DNA from: an uncultured Treponema sp.
Lineage (GTDB): Bacteria; Spirochaetota; Spirochaetia; Treponematales; Treponemataceae
Direction: 5' to 3'
DNA: 37,426 nt
Assembly: GCA_947178095.1 (NCBI GenBank)
Contig: CAMWWZ010000014.1
Span: forward strand, 1-37,426
Both the position numbers and the translations under genes were made by a program. The first letter of the stretch is position 1. Every line of letters starts with the position of its first letter. Positions 1-9,539 of this stretch are shown here, in pieces. The notes under the pieces were generated by a model. That model searched no databases and was not told where the DNA came from. It was given only the letters and a program-made list of their open reading frames with translations.

Positions 1-1
1 A

Positions 2-54
2 AGAACTCGTCGGCACATTCGAAAAAATTGCCAAAAGCAAGTTTTTCGAGGTGC
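2..54 (+). repeat. Dispersed intergenic repeat, family I, partial copy 1
   Basis: The run AACTCGTCGGCACATTCGA also occurs at 27537-27555 and, inverted, at 9438-9456. The piece ends in an imperfect hairpin (GGCAC...TTCGAAAAA pairing with TTTTTCGA...GTGCC, closing at 54). The upstream part of the element lies outside the window. As with the other copies, it points in the direction of the following gene. Confidence 0.75.
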
Positions 55-194
55 CATTAAGTAAGAAATTTGGACGCGGAAGAATGCGATTTTTTAACGC
101 GCTAATTTCGCGTCCGTTTATCGCGCATTTTCTTTAATAAAGGTGCGACTTTTTGCAACTTGGAAATTTGCGTAAAATTAAATTCGGAGTTTTT

Positions 195-1214
195 ATGAAA
201 AAAAATTTTTTATTCTTAATTTTGTTCGCAATGATTTTTGCGGGCTGTTCGAAAAATTCCAAAAAAGACGAATTTGGAATTTATCATGATTTTGAAGAAA
301 CAATTTCGGCGGCAGAAAAAAGCGGCAAAAAAATTCTTTTGGTTTTTACGAAATTGGATTCGGGCGAATTCAACGAAACTTTGGTGAATCAAGTTTTGCA
401 TGCGCAAGATTATCAGGAAAAAATTGGCGCGGAATTCGAAACTTGCCAAATTGATTTTTCCAAAGAAAATTTTTCAAGCGAAGAAAATTCCGATGCCGCG
501 AATTCTTCTCAAAAAAGATCCGCGAAAAAAACAAAGGCGCAAATTGAACGCGACATGCGCACGACTGTAATTTACGGCGTGGAGACCCCTCCCACGGTTA
601 TGATTTTAAGTCCGCAAGGCTATGTCATAAGTTCAATCACTTATCTTTCGTGCATCAACGTTTCGGAATTTTCCAACATCGTCGAAGTGGAGCGCGAAAA
701 AATCGACGCGATGGAAAAAATGGTTTCGGCGGTGAAAGGCGCGGAAGGTCTGGAAAAAATTTCCGCGATCGATTTGCTTTACGAAAACACGCACACAAAT
801 TATCGTTATCAATTGCGCGAGCTTTGCGACGAAGTTGTTCGCCTCGACAAAAAAAACGAAAGCGGACTCGTTGGAAAATATTTGCTTGCTCGCGCCGCCA
901 CCGAAGCGATGGATTGCTATCTTGAGCGAAAGCCTGAAAAGGCGGCGGAATGCTACACAAAATATGTTTCGTCGCCTTTTCTTTCGATTGAACAAAAGCA
1001 GCGATGCTATTACTCTGCCGCCTACATCACAGGCAACGAACGCCAGAGCGTCGAAGTTTCCGAAAAAATTTTGGAATATTTGAATTCGCTCATTGAATTG
1101 GATCCGGAAACTCCGTTTGCAAAGCAGGCGCAATATTTTTCCGAACGCCAGCAAAATATTTTGAAACGCCAAAAAGAAATCGAAGCGCAAAAGAACGAAG
1201 AGGCGCAACAATAA
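195..1214 (+). CDS. Lipoprotein with thioredoxin-like fold
   Basis: This is a predicted membrane-anchored lipoprotein of 339 residues. The ATG at 195 is chosen because it follows a TCGGAG ribosome-binding site and opens a clear lipoprotein signal peptide (MKKNFLFLILFAMIFAGC, lipobox FAGC with Cys18). Residues about 30-165 resemble a thioredoxin-like fold: a KKILLVFTK strand early, and later a TPPTVMILSPQG segment that would hold the cis-proline. No CxxC pair is visible, so a redox function is doubtful. The C-terminal half is helical and repeat-like (AAECYTKY, SAAYITGNERQS), compatible with TPR-type helices. The stop touches the start of the next gene, so it heads an operon with the two CNNM/CBS proteins. 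The substrate or partner is unknown. Confidence 0.8.
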   Translation: MKKNFLFLILFAMIFAGCSKNSKKDEFGIYHDFEETISAAEKSGKKILLVFTKLDSGEFNETLVNQVLHAQDYQEKIGAEFETCQIDFSKENFSSEENSDAANSSQKRSAKKTKAQIERDMRTTVIYGVETPPTVMILSPQGYVISSITYLSCINVSEFSNIVEVEREKIDAMEKMVSAVKGAEGLEKISAIDLLYENTHTNYRYQLRELCDEVVRLDKKNESGLVGKYLLARAATEAMDCYLERKPEKAAECYTKYVSSPFLSIEQKQRCYYSAAYITGNERQSVEVSEKILEYLNSLIELDPETPFAKQAQYFSERQQNILKRQKEIEAQKNEEAQQ

Positions 1215-2519
1215 ATGAATGACGTTCCGTCCGCCGATTCAATTTCAATTCCAGTTCTTGTAATTTCTGCGATAATTTTAATCACGCTTTCAATGCTCTT
1301 TTCGATTTCGGAAGGAGCGTTTTTGAGCGTGAACAAATTGCGCTTGCGACTTCGATGCAAGGCGGGGGACAAACGCGCTTTGCGCGTTGCGCAACTTTTA
1401 AAAAACAAAGAGCGCATTATAAACACAATGCTCGTTTCCAACGATTTGGTAAACATAATGCTTTCGGCGATTTTGACTTCATTCGCGATGAAAGTTTTCG
1501 GAAGCAAAGCCATCGCAGTCGCGACATTTGTCGCAACGATTTTGCTTTTGCTTTTCGGCGAAATCACGCCAAAATCAATTTGCACTCGTCATCCCGATCC
1601 AATCGCCTACGCGCTTTCAGGCTTCGTGCAATTTGTCGTGATCGTCATGCGCCCGATTGTGATTGTATTCACGGTGGTTTCGCGCTTGGTGCTTTTGCTT
1701 CGCGGAATCAAAGTCAAAAAAGAAGAAAACAAATTCAGCGTGGAAGATATGAAAACTTTTTTCGACGTGAGCGCGGAAACTGGAATCATCGAACATGGCG
1801 AAAAAAATTTGATGAATCGCGTTTTTAAATTTTCCGACCTCGAAGCAAAAGACATAATGATTCCCCGCAACCAAATTGTTTTCGTTCACATTGACGACAG
1901 TTTCGAAAAAGTTTTGGAGCTTTCGCAGCGAACGCGCTTTTCGCGATTTCCAGTTTTTCGCAAAGACATCGACGACATAGTTGGAACAGTCTATCTCAAG
2001 GATTTGCTTTTTTATTCTGGCGACACGAAAAATTTTTCTTTGCGAAGCGTGATGCGTCCGCCGCTTTTTATTTTGGAAACAAAAAATATGTCTTCGATTC
2101 AGCAGATGCTTCGCGAAAATCGGCAGGCGATGGCGATCGTCGTTGACGAATATTCTGGCACGGAAGGAATTCTCACGAAGGAAGACATCGTTTCGGAAAT
2201 GCTCGGCGCGTCCATTTCGGAATTTTCGAAAAACGCGAACATTCCTCAAATCATTCCGCAAGATAAAAATGAATTCACGATTGACGGCGCGACAAGAATT
2301 TCGGATCTAAACGAAGCATTGCGAATTTCGCTCGAATCAAAAATCAACGAAACTGTGGCGGGCTGGTTTATGGAAAAATCAGGCTGCGTCGCGCAAGCGG
2401 GCGACAAAATAATTTTTTCGAATTGGGAATTTTCAGTCGAAGAAATTGAAGGCTTGCGAATAAAAAAAATCCGCCTCAAGCAAATCGAAAATTTTGAAAG
2501 CGAGGAACACGAAAAATGA
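1215..2519 (+). CDS. CNNM/CBS transporter-like protein (TlyC/CorC family), copy 1
   Basis: The protein (434 aa) has the usual order of this family: an N-terminal DUF21/CNNM membrane domain (about residues 10-165, several hydrophobic helices, GEITPK at 115-120), a CBS pair opening with MIPRNQ near 215, and a C-terminal CorC_HlyC domain (about 350-425). Family members are linked to Mg/Co efflux. Spirochaete versions are often annotated as hemolysin TlyC, a label with weak functional support. The ATG lies directly after the stop of the lipoprotein gene and the 3' end overlaps the next start, so translation is probably coupled. Length is normal and no key motif is missing. Confidence 0.88.
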   Translation: MNDVPSADSISIPVLVISAIILITLSMLFSISEGAFLSVNKLRLRLRCKAGDKRALRVAQLLKNKERIINTMLVSNDLVNIMLSAILTSFAMKVFGSKAIAVATFVATILLLLFGEITPKSICTRHPDPIAYALSGFVQFVVIVMRPIVIVFTVVSRLVLLLRGIKVKKEENKFSVEDMKTFFDVSAETGIIEHGEKNLMNRVFKFSDLEAKDIMIPRNQIVFVHIDDSFEKVLELSQRTRFSRFPVFRKDIDDIVGTVYLKDLLFYSGDTKNFSLRSVMRPPLFILETKNMSSIQQMLRENRQAMAIVVDEYSGTEGILTKEDIVSEMLGASISEFSKNANIPQIIPQDKNEFTIDGATRISDLNEALRISLESKINETVAGWFMEKSGCVAQAGDKIIFSNWEFSVEEIEGLRIKKIRLKQIENFESEEHEK

Positions 2520-3808
2520 ATTGGATGAAAATTCTTTCCACGTTCGCGCTTCTCGTTTTTTTGGTTTGGCTCACGGCTTTTTTTGCGGGCAGCGAAACGG
2601 CGTATCTTTCGATGACGAACATCAGACTTCGCAAAATGCTTCGCGAGCGAAAAGCCGGCGCGAAAAAAGTGCGCGCGCTTTTTTCCGACATCGACGGACT
2701 TCTCACTGTAATTTTGGTCGGAATAAATTTCACAAACACGCTGGCTTCTTCAATCGCCACGTCGCTTGCAATCGCGCTTGTGGGAAAAAACGGAGTCGGA
2801 ATCGCAACAATCGCCGTCTCGTTTTTCATTACTGTTTTCGGACAAATCGTTCCAAAGACAATCGCGGCCACGGAAGGCAACGTGGAAAAAATCGCCGCGC
2901 GAAATGCCGCGCCGCTTGCGTTTTTGAAAAAAATATTTTTTCCAATAGTTTGGGCGTTTTCGCAAGTTTCCAAAGGCGCGGCTTTTTTGGTGCAAAAAAT
3001 TTGGCGTTCCGAAAATTCTGTCATCACTGAAGAAGAATTGAAAATCTTGATTGAATCTGGCGCGGCTGACGGCACGCTCGAAAAATCCGAAAAAAATATG
3101 CTTGATAAAATTTTGCAAATTTCGGATTTCACTTTGCGCAACATTATGAAACATCGTTCGCTTGTAACTTACATCAACATTTCTGATTCTTACGACACGA
3201 TTGTCGCCGCGTTCAAAAATTCGGGCTATTCGCATTTGCCAGTTTGCGCGCGCGCGTCCGAAGGCGAAATCGATTCAAAAGAAAATGTCGTCGGTGTTTT
3301 GTATTACAAAGACGTTTTGTTCGGCAAAAAAAATTCGCCTGACTTTTCGCCCGCGAAATTTATGAAGCCGCCGCTTTTCGTGCCCGAAACTTTTTCCGTG
3401 ATAGAATTGATTCAAGTTTTCAAAAAAGAAAATCGTTCGTTCGCCGTTGCGCTCGACGAGCAAGGAAGCACGGCGGGAATTGTCACGCTCGACGACGTGA
3501 TGCGCGGACTTTTTGGCAGAATGAGCGACGCAGGAAATCACAATGAAATCCCAGCCGAATCGCGAGTGAAAATTATTTCGCCGAAAGAATTTTTGGTTCC
3601 GGGCGACATGCATTTAAGCGACGTGAATTCAATTTTGAATATGAATTTGCAAAGCGAAAATTTTTCCACCCTCGGCGGATGGCTTTTGGAAAAATTCGAT
3701 TCACTTCCTTCGAGCGGCGAAGCGTTGCGATTTAAAGAAAATCTTTTTATCGTGGAAGATCAAAGTCAAAGGCGAATCACGCTCGTGCGAATCAGGAAAA
3801 ATTTTTAG
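2516..3808 (+). CDS. CNNM/CBS transporter-like protein (TlyC/CorC family), copy 2
   Basis: This is a paralogue of the preceding gene (430 aa) with the same architecture: CNNM membrane domain (SETAYLSM at 26-33), CBS pair beginning around 220 (MKHRSLVTYINISDSYD), and a C-terminal CorC_HlyC domain. The ATG overlaps the previous stop (ATGA), which indicates coupled translation. The conserved GEIxPK of the membrane domain reads GQIVPK here (109-114), so the acidic residue present in copy 1 is replaced. The two proteins may form a heterodimer, since CNNM proteins dimerise, but this is inference. Metal-ion efflux is the likely role. Confidence 0.87.
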   Translation: MNWMKILSTFALLVFLVWLTAFFAGSETAYLSMTNIRLRKMLRERKAGAKKVRALFSDIDGLLTVILVGINFTNTLASSIATSLAIALVGKNGVGIATIAVSFFITVFGQIVPKTIAATEGNVEKIAARNAAPLAFLKKIFFPIVWAFSQVSKGAAFLVQKIWRSENSVITEEELKILIESGAADGTLEKSEKNMLDKILQISDFTLRNIMKHRSLVTYINISDSYDTIVAAFKNSGYSHLPVCARASEGEIDSKENVVGVLYYKDVLFGKKNSPDFSPAKFMKPPLFVPETFSVIELIQVFKKENRSFAVALDEQGSTAGIVTLDDVMRGLFGRMSDAGNHNEIPAESRVKIISPKEFLVPGDMHLSDVNSILNMNLQSENFSTLGGWLLEKFDSLPSSGEALRFKENLFIVEDQSQRRITLVRIRKNF

Positions 3809-3963
3809 AATTTGCGATTGATTCGCGGAACTGAAATTGCGCGGAATTTCAGTCGGCAATTTTTACAGGAACGAAAATTTTTGCAGCGCGCCAGTCTGTT
3901 TCAATTCTTGCGCGAGCTTTTTCAAATCGTGTTCGCCAGGCATTTCTTCTTTTTCAAAGCGCA

Positions 3964-3992
3964 TTGACAAAACATTTTTTTGCTTTTACAAT
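3964..3992 (+). promoter_or_regulatory. Sigma70-type promoter with no leader room
   Basis: TTGACA (3964-3969), a 17-nt spacer and TACAAT (3987-3992) make a near-consensus promoter. The ATG at 3999 begins 6 nt after the -10 box, where transcription would be expected to start. No Shine-Dalgarno sequence is present. Confidence 0.8.
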
Positions 3993-3998
3993 GAACTT

Positions 3999-5615
3999 AT
4001 GATTATTTTCGTCATGGCAATTTTACTGCTTTTGTTTCCTACATTTGCAAGCGCGCAAGTGGTAAACAAAATGCAGCTGATAAAATCGACGCATTGGGTT
4101 TACGATGCGATGGCCGCGCTTGAAACAGAAACTAAGCGTTCGATGTTTATTGAGACCGCGCCGCTCACCGTTGGCGAAATAGAATTTTATTTCAAATACA
4201 TTGACCGCGAAACTCTTTCGGAATCCGGCAAGGCAATTTATGACGAAGTTGACAATTTCTTGCATTCCAAACCGATAGGATTTTTTCCGAAAGGTTTTGG
4301 ACTAGCGGTAAATCCTTACGTGAATCTTGAATTTTATTATAAAAGTAATCCTGAAATAGATTGGTCGTTTAATTATTTTTACAAGGACAATTTGTTTACG
4401 CTGCCTATAAATGTCGGAATTTCAGAATATTTTTCCGGCGGCGCAGAAATCTTTTTGGGTACGAACTATGATGCGGCGCAAAGGTCTTGGAATTTTGCAA
4501 ACTTTCCATTGAAATACACTGACTTGGAATTTAGCCAACCGACATGGGCTTATGGAAGCACGGGCGTTAGTTTTGAAAATTGGGGAATGAACATAGTTGT
4601 CGCAAGGGAAGGCTTGAGAATCGGGCGCACTTTGCTTGGAAGCATAATCTACAACGACACATTTGAAACGCAAGCTTTTATACAGTTCAATGCATATTCG
4701 CCTTATTTTAAATACAATCTTGATATCGTTCAAGTCAATACGAATAAGTATGTATATTTGCATCAATTTGAAATGCAATTTTTCAAACGGCTGAAACTGA
4801 TATGTCTTGAAGGAACTTTGATAAACGGTCCGTTTGAATTCAAAAATTTAAATCCGTTTATGATAATGCATTCATTCGGAATTTGGTCTGAAGATTGGAG
4901 CGATGACAGAAAGAGTGCGCAATATATGGCATTCTTGTTGGAATTTTGTCCGATAAGAAATTTGAAAATATATGGATTGATGGCGCAAAACGAAATCACG
5001 ACTTTCATGGAATCATCCGAAGAAAATCCGGACAGCTTAGGTTTTCAGCTTGGAATTGACGCGTATTTTCCCTCAAAGCATCGCGGTATATGGCTTGGAA
5101 CAATCGAAGGAATTTGGACAATGCCATATCTTTACTTAAAGGCTTCTGAAGAAAACACGTTTTATTCAAATCGTCCAAATAAGCATGGTCCAAGCGATAC
5201 GATAAAAAGTTGGATGGGGTCGCCTTATGGTCCGGATTGCATGGGATTTGCTTTGGAATTTGGATATCAAATGCAAAGAAAGTGGCAAGCGAAAATTGGC
5301 TACAGTTTTATCGCGCATGGCGAAAAAGGTTTTTCTACGCTGGACGAAAAAGATTTTTATCCAAGCGACAGATATGACAATGCGACCACGGAAGAAGAAA
5401 GGCAAAATGCCGTCGATGACGCGAAACATTTATTGCCATCGGGAACAGTCGAATTTACGCATCGAGTTAAAATCAGCGGCTCTTATTATCTCAACAAATA
5501 CGCGCAGTTTAATGCGCAATTTATGTTCGTGCATGTTCAAAACTGTGGAAACAAATCAGGCAATTCTCAAACAGGCGTTGAAATGGCGGTTTCCATAAAA
5601 TGCGAGCCACTGTAA
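3999..5615 (+). CDS. Outer-membrane beta-barrel protein, Wzi-like
   Basis: The product (538 aa) starts with a signal peptide (MIIFVMAILLLLFPTFASAQ) and continues with many alternating aromatic and polar strands typical of an outer-membrane barrel. The N-terminal region (WVYDAMAALE, then APLTVGEIEFYFKYI and LSESGKAIYDEV) resembles the periplasmic lead-in of Wzi-type capsule-assembly proteins. I am unsure of that family. An upstream in-frame start at 3837 exists, but the promoter at 3964-3992 rules it out. The ATG at 3999 (or the one at 4014) fits, and with 3999 the mRNA would be leaderless. The gene is transcribed alone. A repeat follows its 3' end. Confidence 0.75.
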   Translation: MIIFVMAILLLLFPTFASAQVVNKMQLIKSTHWVYDAMAALETETKRSMFIETAPLTVGEIEFYFKYIDRETLSESGKAIYDEVDNFLHSKPIGFFPKGFGLAVNPYVNLEFYYKSNPEIDWSFNYFYKDNLFTLPINVGISEYFSGGAEIFLGTNYDAAQRSWNFANFPLKYTDLEFSQPTWAYGSTGVSFENWGMNIVVAREGLRIGRTLLGSIIYNDTFETQAFIQFNAYSPYFKYNLDIVQVNTNKYVYLHQFEMQFFKRLKLICLEGTLINGPFEFKNLNPFMIMHSFGIWSEDWSDDRKSAQYMAFLLEFCPIRNLKIYGLMAQNEITTFMESSEENPDSLGFQLGIDAYFPSKHRGIWLGTIEGIWTMPYLYLKASEENTFYSNRPNKHGPSDTIKSWMGSPYGPDCMGFALEFGYQMQRKWQAKIGYSFIAHGEKGFSTLDEKDFYPSDRYDNATTEEERQNAVDDAKHLLPSGTVEFTHRVKISGSYYLNKYAQFNAQFMFVHVQNCGNKSGNSQTGVEMAVSIKCEPL

Positions 5616-5669
5616 AATTATTATTGAAAATATTCGGCGCGAAATTTTTAATGCTGAGTTTTTTTTTCT

Positions 5670-5736
5670 GGAGCCCCTTACGGAAGCGAAGCGGTGCAGC
5701 CGCTAGCCCCAGCGGAAGCAAAAATTTTTGTTCCGC
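5670..5736 (+). repeat. Intergenic repeat, family II, copy a
   Basis: The arms GAGCCCCTTACGGAAGCGA and CTAGCCCCAGCGGAAGC flank a short hairpin (GCGG-TGCAG-CCGC, 5691-5703). The same arms occur on the opposite strand at 26373-26451 around a different hairpin. The arms also resemble each other as direct repeats (AGCCCC...GGAAGC). The element lies between convergent genes. The rest of 5616-5806 shows no gene. Confidence 0.75.
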
Positions 5737-5806
5737 AAAGCAATGAAAAATAGCATTTAAAATTGATGATGCAATTTAGTCGTCAATTTTAACTACTTGC
5801 TTCACC

Positions 5807-7453
5807 TTATTCGCACCGCAACAATTTTCGCAATGCCGCCTGCGCCGCGTTCTCGCCGTCCATCGCGCTTGAAACGATTCCGCCCGAATATCCCGAACCT
5901 TCCCCGCAAGGATAAAGTCGGGAAATTCCTGCGCATTCGAATGTTTCGCGATTGCGCAAAATTCGAACTGGCGTGCTCGTGCGAGTTTCGATTGCAAGCA
6001 GCACGGCTTCTTCGCATATAAATCCGCGCATTTTTTTGTCGAATTCTTTTATCCCTTCTTTGAGACGCGATGCGATTTGAACGGGAAGCCATTCGTCAAG
6101 TCGGCTCGAAACAATTCCCGGCGTGTAGCTTACTTTTGGAAAATCGCGCGAAGGCTTTCCGCGCAAAAAATCTTTTAGCAATTGCGCTGGAGCTTTTTGA
6201 TAAGGCGGCTCGCCGTGCATAAAAGTTTCGTGTTCAATCCAGCGTCTAAAATATAACGAAGCCAAAGCTGCCGCGCCCGCTTCTTCGGCTTGCTCGAAAA
6301 ATTTTTGCGGAATGTCTTCAGGTCGCGTTTCTACGACGATTGCCGAATTCGACCATGGCGAATTCCGCTTGGCGCAAGACATTCCGTTTAAAACGATTTG
6401 TTCGCTTTCCGTTGCGGAAGGCACGACGAAGCCGCCCGGACACATGCAAAATGTGTACACCCCCCTTCCTTCGACTTGGCTTGTCAAACGATATTCTGCC
6501 GCGCCCAAGTTGGAATCGGATTTTCCATGAAATTGAATTTTGTCAATGAGCGTTCTCGGATGTTCAACGCGGACTCCGAGCGCGAATGTTTTTGCTTCAA
6601 GAGATTCGCCCGAAATCTTTGCAATCTGTTCATAAATGTCGCAGGCGGAATGACCTGTGGCCAATAAAACTGCGTCGCCAAAAAATTCTTTTTCTTCGTT
6701 CGATTCAACTTGAACGGCGCGGATTCCTTTTATGATTTTTTCGCCAGAAAAATTTTCTATCAAAAAATCCACGCAGCGCATTCCAAAATAAATTTCCCCT
6801 CCCAGCGAAATTATTTTTTCGCGCATCGCGTTCACGATTTTCGGAAGCCTGTCCGTGCCGATGTGCGCATGTGAATCAGTAAGAATTTTTTCGTCCGCGC
6901 CGAACTCGCAGAAAATGCGCAAGATTTTTTCAACGTCGCCGCGCTTCGTGCTTCTGGTGAAAAGTTTTCCGTCGCTGAAAGTTCCGGCCCCTCCCTCGCC
7001 AAAGCAATAGTTGCTGTCGCCGTCAACAATACCGCGCGTGGAAATCTGCGCAATGTCGCGCTTTCGCTCGCTGGTAGATTTTCCGCGCTCGATTATTACA
7101 GGCTGAATTCCGTTTTCCAAAAATCGCAGTGCCGCAAAAAGTCCGGCAGAACCGCTTCCTATAATCAAAACTTTTTTTGCGCCGCAAGAAGTGTCCGCAT
7201 TTTTCCAAACGATTTTTCTCTCTAATTTTTCCAGCTCGTTTTTTGTGAACGCTTTGTAGCGCAAAATAAATTTTTGTATTCCATGCCGCGCGTCAATCGA
7301 TTTTTTTACGAATTTAAAATCAAAATCTTGGGCGGGAATTTCAATTTTGCCTTGCTTCAAAACTTCGGTCAAAGCCGCGCGCAATTTTTTTTCGATGAGA
7401 TTTTTTTTGCTTTCTTCATTCGGCTGAATCGTTATCGTCAAATCCAAAATCAT
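5807..7453 (-). CDS. FAD-dependent dehydrogenase (COG2509-type)
   Basis: This is a flavin oxidoreductase of 548 aa. After an N-terminal region of about 90 residues comes a dinucleotide-binding motif (VLIIGSGSAGLFAA, glycines from 99) followed by an acidic strand end (PVIIERG). A second conserved block near the C-terminus (YPCGEGSGYSGGIVSSAMDG) is typical of the large FAD-dependent dehydrogenase family COG2509, as are GTFSDGKL and CMCPGGFVVPSA. The substrate is unknown, although the family sits near BaiN-like and HI0933-like flavoproteins. The ATG at 7453 has no ribosome-binding site. A TAAAAT -10 box at 7460-7465 ends 6 nt upstream, which suggests a leaderless start. It appears monocistronic. 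Confidence 0.85.
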   Translation of the reverse strand: MILDLTITIQPNEESKKNLIEKKLRAALTEVLKQGKIEIPAQDFDFKFVKKSIDARHGIQKFILRYKAFTKNELEKLERKIVWKNADTSCGAKKVLIIGSGSAGLFAALRFLENGIQPVIIERGKSTSERKRDIAQISTRGIVDGDSNYCFGEGGAGTFSDGKLFTRSTKRGDVEKILRIFCEFGADEKILTDSHAHIGTDRLPKIVNAMREKIISLGGEIYFGMRCVDFLIENFSGEKIIKGIRAVQVESNEEKEFFGDAVLLATGHSACDIYEQIAKISGESLEAKTFALGVRVEHPRTLIDKIQFHGKSDSNLGAAEYRLTSQVEGRGVYTFCMCPGGFVVPSATESEQIVLNGMSCAKRNSPWSNSAIVVETRPEDIPQKFFEQAEEAGAAALASLYFRRWIEHETFMHGEPPYQKAPAQLLKDFLRGKPSRDFPKVSYTPGIVSSRLDEWLPVQIASRLKEGIKEFDKKMRGFICEEAVLLAIETRTSTPVRILRNRETFECAGISRLYPCGEGSGYSGGIVSSAMDGENAAQAALRKLLRCE

Positions 7454-7586
7454 AATTTCATTTTAACGATTTGCGCGAATCTGCGCTAGTGGAAATTTTG
7501 CGTCCGCGATAAAATTCCAGTTAGAATTCTTATTATAGAATGTTTGCCTTGCAAGAAAAATTTTGAAAATTTACGCCGTGTGTTTT

Positions 7587-9410
7587 CTATTCTTCTTCCC
7601 ACTCAACTTTGACGGAACGTTTTTCCAAATTCGGAATTCGCAAATATGTCAGGCAATTTGCGCGGTGAACTGTGATTCCACGCGCGCGCGAAACGTAGCC
7701 GCAAATCGCATCGGGATATTTTGGGTTGCAACATTTTGCAAGCGACACTAAAAAATTCTTGGAATTTTCCACGCGAACTTTTCCCGAATGATGTACGGGC
7801 GGATTGTTCGGATTCGTGCCTTTTTTATGCGAAATTTTTTGCGTGGGCGAATTCGCGTTCGCAGAAGCCGCTGCATTTTTTGCCCCTCCCTTTGCGGCCG
7901 AAGAATTTTTCGTTTCGTAATTCGCATCGTTCGCGGAAAGCCACGCGCGGATTTTTTGTCGCGCCTTTGAAGTCTTGGCGAATTTGAGCCAGCCTTCCAC
8001 GGGATGCGATTGCGGATTTGTAATCACTTCGATAATTTGCGTGTTCGCGAGCGGCGTTCCAAGCGGAATGATTTTTCCATTGGCTTTCGCGCCAACGATT
8101 TTTTCTCCGATTTCCGAATGAATCGTGTAGGCAAAATCGATCGCGGTAGAACCGAGCGGCAGGCGAATTACGTCGCCCTTCGGCGTGAACACGACGATTT
8201 CATCGCCCAAAAGTTCGTTCTTAAATTCATTGAAAAAATTTTCGTCGGTGGAATGTTCGTCGCACAACTTTCGCAATTGATTGAAAATCGAAAGATTCTT
8301 CACATCGACCAAATCGTGGCTCGAGCCTTTTTTGTAAAGCCAATGGCTCGCAACTCCGTGCTCCGCCACGCGATGCATTTCGTCAGTTCGAATCTGAATT
8401 TCAAGCGGCTTGCCATGGCAAATCACCGTAGTGTGAAGCGACTGGTAGCCGTTGGATTTTGGCATCGCGATGTAATCCTTGAAGCGTCCTTCCAAAGGCT
8501 TCCACAAATTGTGAACAAGTCCGAGAATCGTGTAGCATTCGCCGACGCTTTTGCACAAAACGCGCAGCGCGAGCAAGTCGAAAAGTTCCGAGGCTTCCTT
8601 GTTGCGTTTTCGCATTTTCTGATAAATCGAATAAAAATGTTTTGCGCGGCTTGAAACGGAAATTTCAATTCCGGCATTTTTTGCGGCGAGCTGAATTTCG
8701 TTCACGGCTTGTTCGAGATAGCCAGAACGCTCGTTTTTTTTCTGGGCGACAATCGCCTTGATTTGCGCGAACACATCGGGATTGGAATATTTCAGACTCA
8801 AATCTTCAAACTCGTTTTTTTCGTTCGACATTCCGAGGCGATCGGCAAGCGGTGCCCAAATATCAATCGCTTCGAACGCGACGGCGCGGCGAGTCTTTTC
8901 GTCAAAGCCCTTGAGATTTCGAAGGCGGTCGAGACGGTCGGCGAGCTTCACAAGAATCACGCGAACATCGCCCACCATCGCGAAAAGCATTTTGCGAATC
9001 GAGTCCGCTTGCTGCAAAGTTTTTCTTCCCCCTCCTTGCGCAGAAGAAATCGGAAGCGCGGTAATTTTCGCAGTGCCTTGAATTATAGTCGCCACATCGC
9101 GCCCGAATTTTTTTTCGATTTCTTCGATGCTTACGTCGTCCACGCTCAAGACATTGTGAAACAGTCCGCTTATGATTGAATCGGAATCAAGATTGTTTTT
9201 CGCGAGAATCGAAGCCACGCGCATCGGATGCAAAAAATATGGACGACCGCAAGAGCGCGTAAGACCGCGAGTTTTTTCGAGCAAGAAATTCCACGCCGAA
9301 AGAATTTTATTTTGCTCATTTTTGTACGACGGAAAAAATTCAAAAAAATTTTTAATGAGAAAATCAGTGTCTGTGATTTCGTTGTTGAAAATAAATTCTT
9401 CTTGCGTCAT
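7587..9410 (-). CDS. rel: Rel-family (p)ppGpp synthetase with degenerate HD hydrolase site
   Basis: This protein makes the stringent-response alarmone from ATP and GTP/GDP. The order is an HD-like domain (about 40-190), the synthetase domain (RFKDYIAMPKSNGYQSLHT, EIQIRT, AEHGVASHWLYK), a TGS domain (EIVVFTPKGDVIRLP...) and a conserved cysteine block (KCCNPKYPDAICGYVS) near the C-terminus. It ends there at 607 aa, so the usual C-terminal ACT domain is missing. In the HD domain His61 is kept, but the HD pair reads His85-Asn86 and the following acidic pair is replaced (HNVLSV against the usual HDVVED). Hydrolysis is therefore probably lost while the synthetase residues are intact. The ATG has a GGAGG site (leadered), and a family I repeat lies just upstream. 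Confidence 0.9.
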   Translation of the reverse strand: MTQEEFIFNNEITDTDFLIKNFFEFFPSYKNEQNKILSAWNFLLEKTRGLTRSCGRPYFLHPMRVASILAKNNLDSDSIISGLFHNVLSVDDVSIEEIEKKFGRDVATIIQGTAKITALPISSAQGGGRKTLQQADSIRKMLFAMVGDVRVILVKLADRLDRLRNLKGFDEKTRRAVAFEAIDIWAPLADRLGMSNEKNEFEDLSLKYSNPDVFAQIKAIVAQKKNERSGYLEQAVNEIQLAAKNAGIEISVSSRAKHFYSIYQKMRKRNKEASELFDLLALRVLCKSVGECYTILGLVHNLWKPLEGRFKDYIAMPKSNGYQSLHTTVICHGKPLEIQIRTDEMHRVAEHGVASHWLYKKGSSHDLVDVKNLSIFNQLRKLCDEHSTDENFFNEFKNELLGDEIVVFTPKGDVIRLPLGSTAIDFAYTIHSEIGEKIVGAKANGKIIPLGTPLANTQIIEVITNPQSHPVEGWLKFAKTSKARQKIRAWLSANDANYETKNSSAAKGGAKNAAASANANSPTQKISHKKGTNPNNPPVHHSGKVRVENSKNFLVSLAKCCNPKYPDAICGYVSRARGITVHRANCLTYLRIPNLEKRSVKVEWEEE

Positions 9411-9437
9411 GCGTCCTCCGCATTTTACAAATTTTCA

Positions 9438-9530
9438 TCGAATGTGCCGACGAGTTTTAAATCGCTATAATAGCGCGACCTAGAACATCGCATTTTCAAA
9501 GTTGCTTCTAAAAAATTCAGTTTTTAGAAG
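9438..9530 (-). repeat. Dispersed intergenic repeat, family I, copy 2
   Basis: On the minus strand this reads, in order, a hairpin CTTCTAAAAA...TTTTTAGAAG (9505-9530), AACTTTGAAAATGCGATGTT, a small CGCTATTATAGCG stem and ACTCGTCGGCACATTCGA. The same order occurs on the plus strand at 27461-27583. It fills the gap between the ybaK-like stop and the rel start and points in the direction of transcription. The first hairpin could terminate the ybaK-like transcript. Confidence 0.85.
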
Positions 9531-9539
9531 TAACCTATT

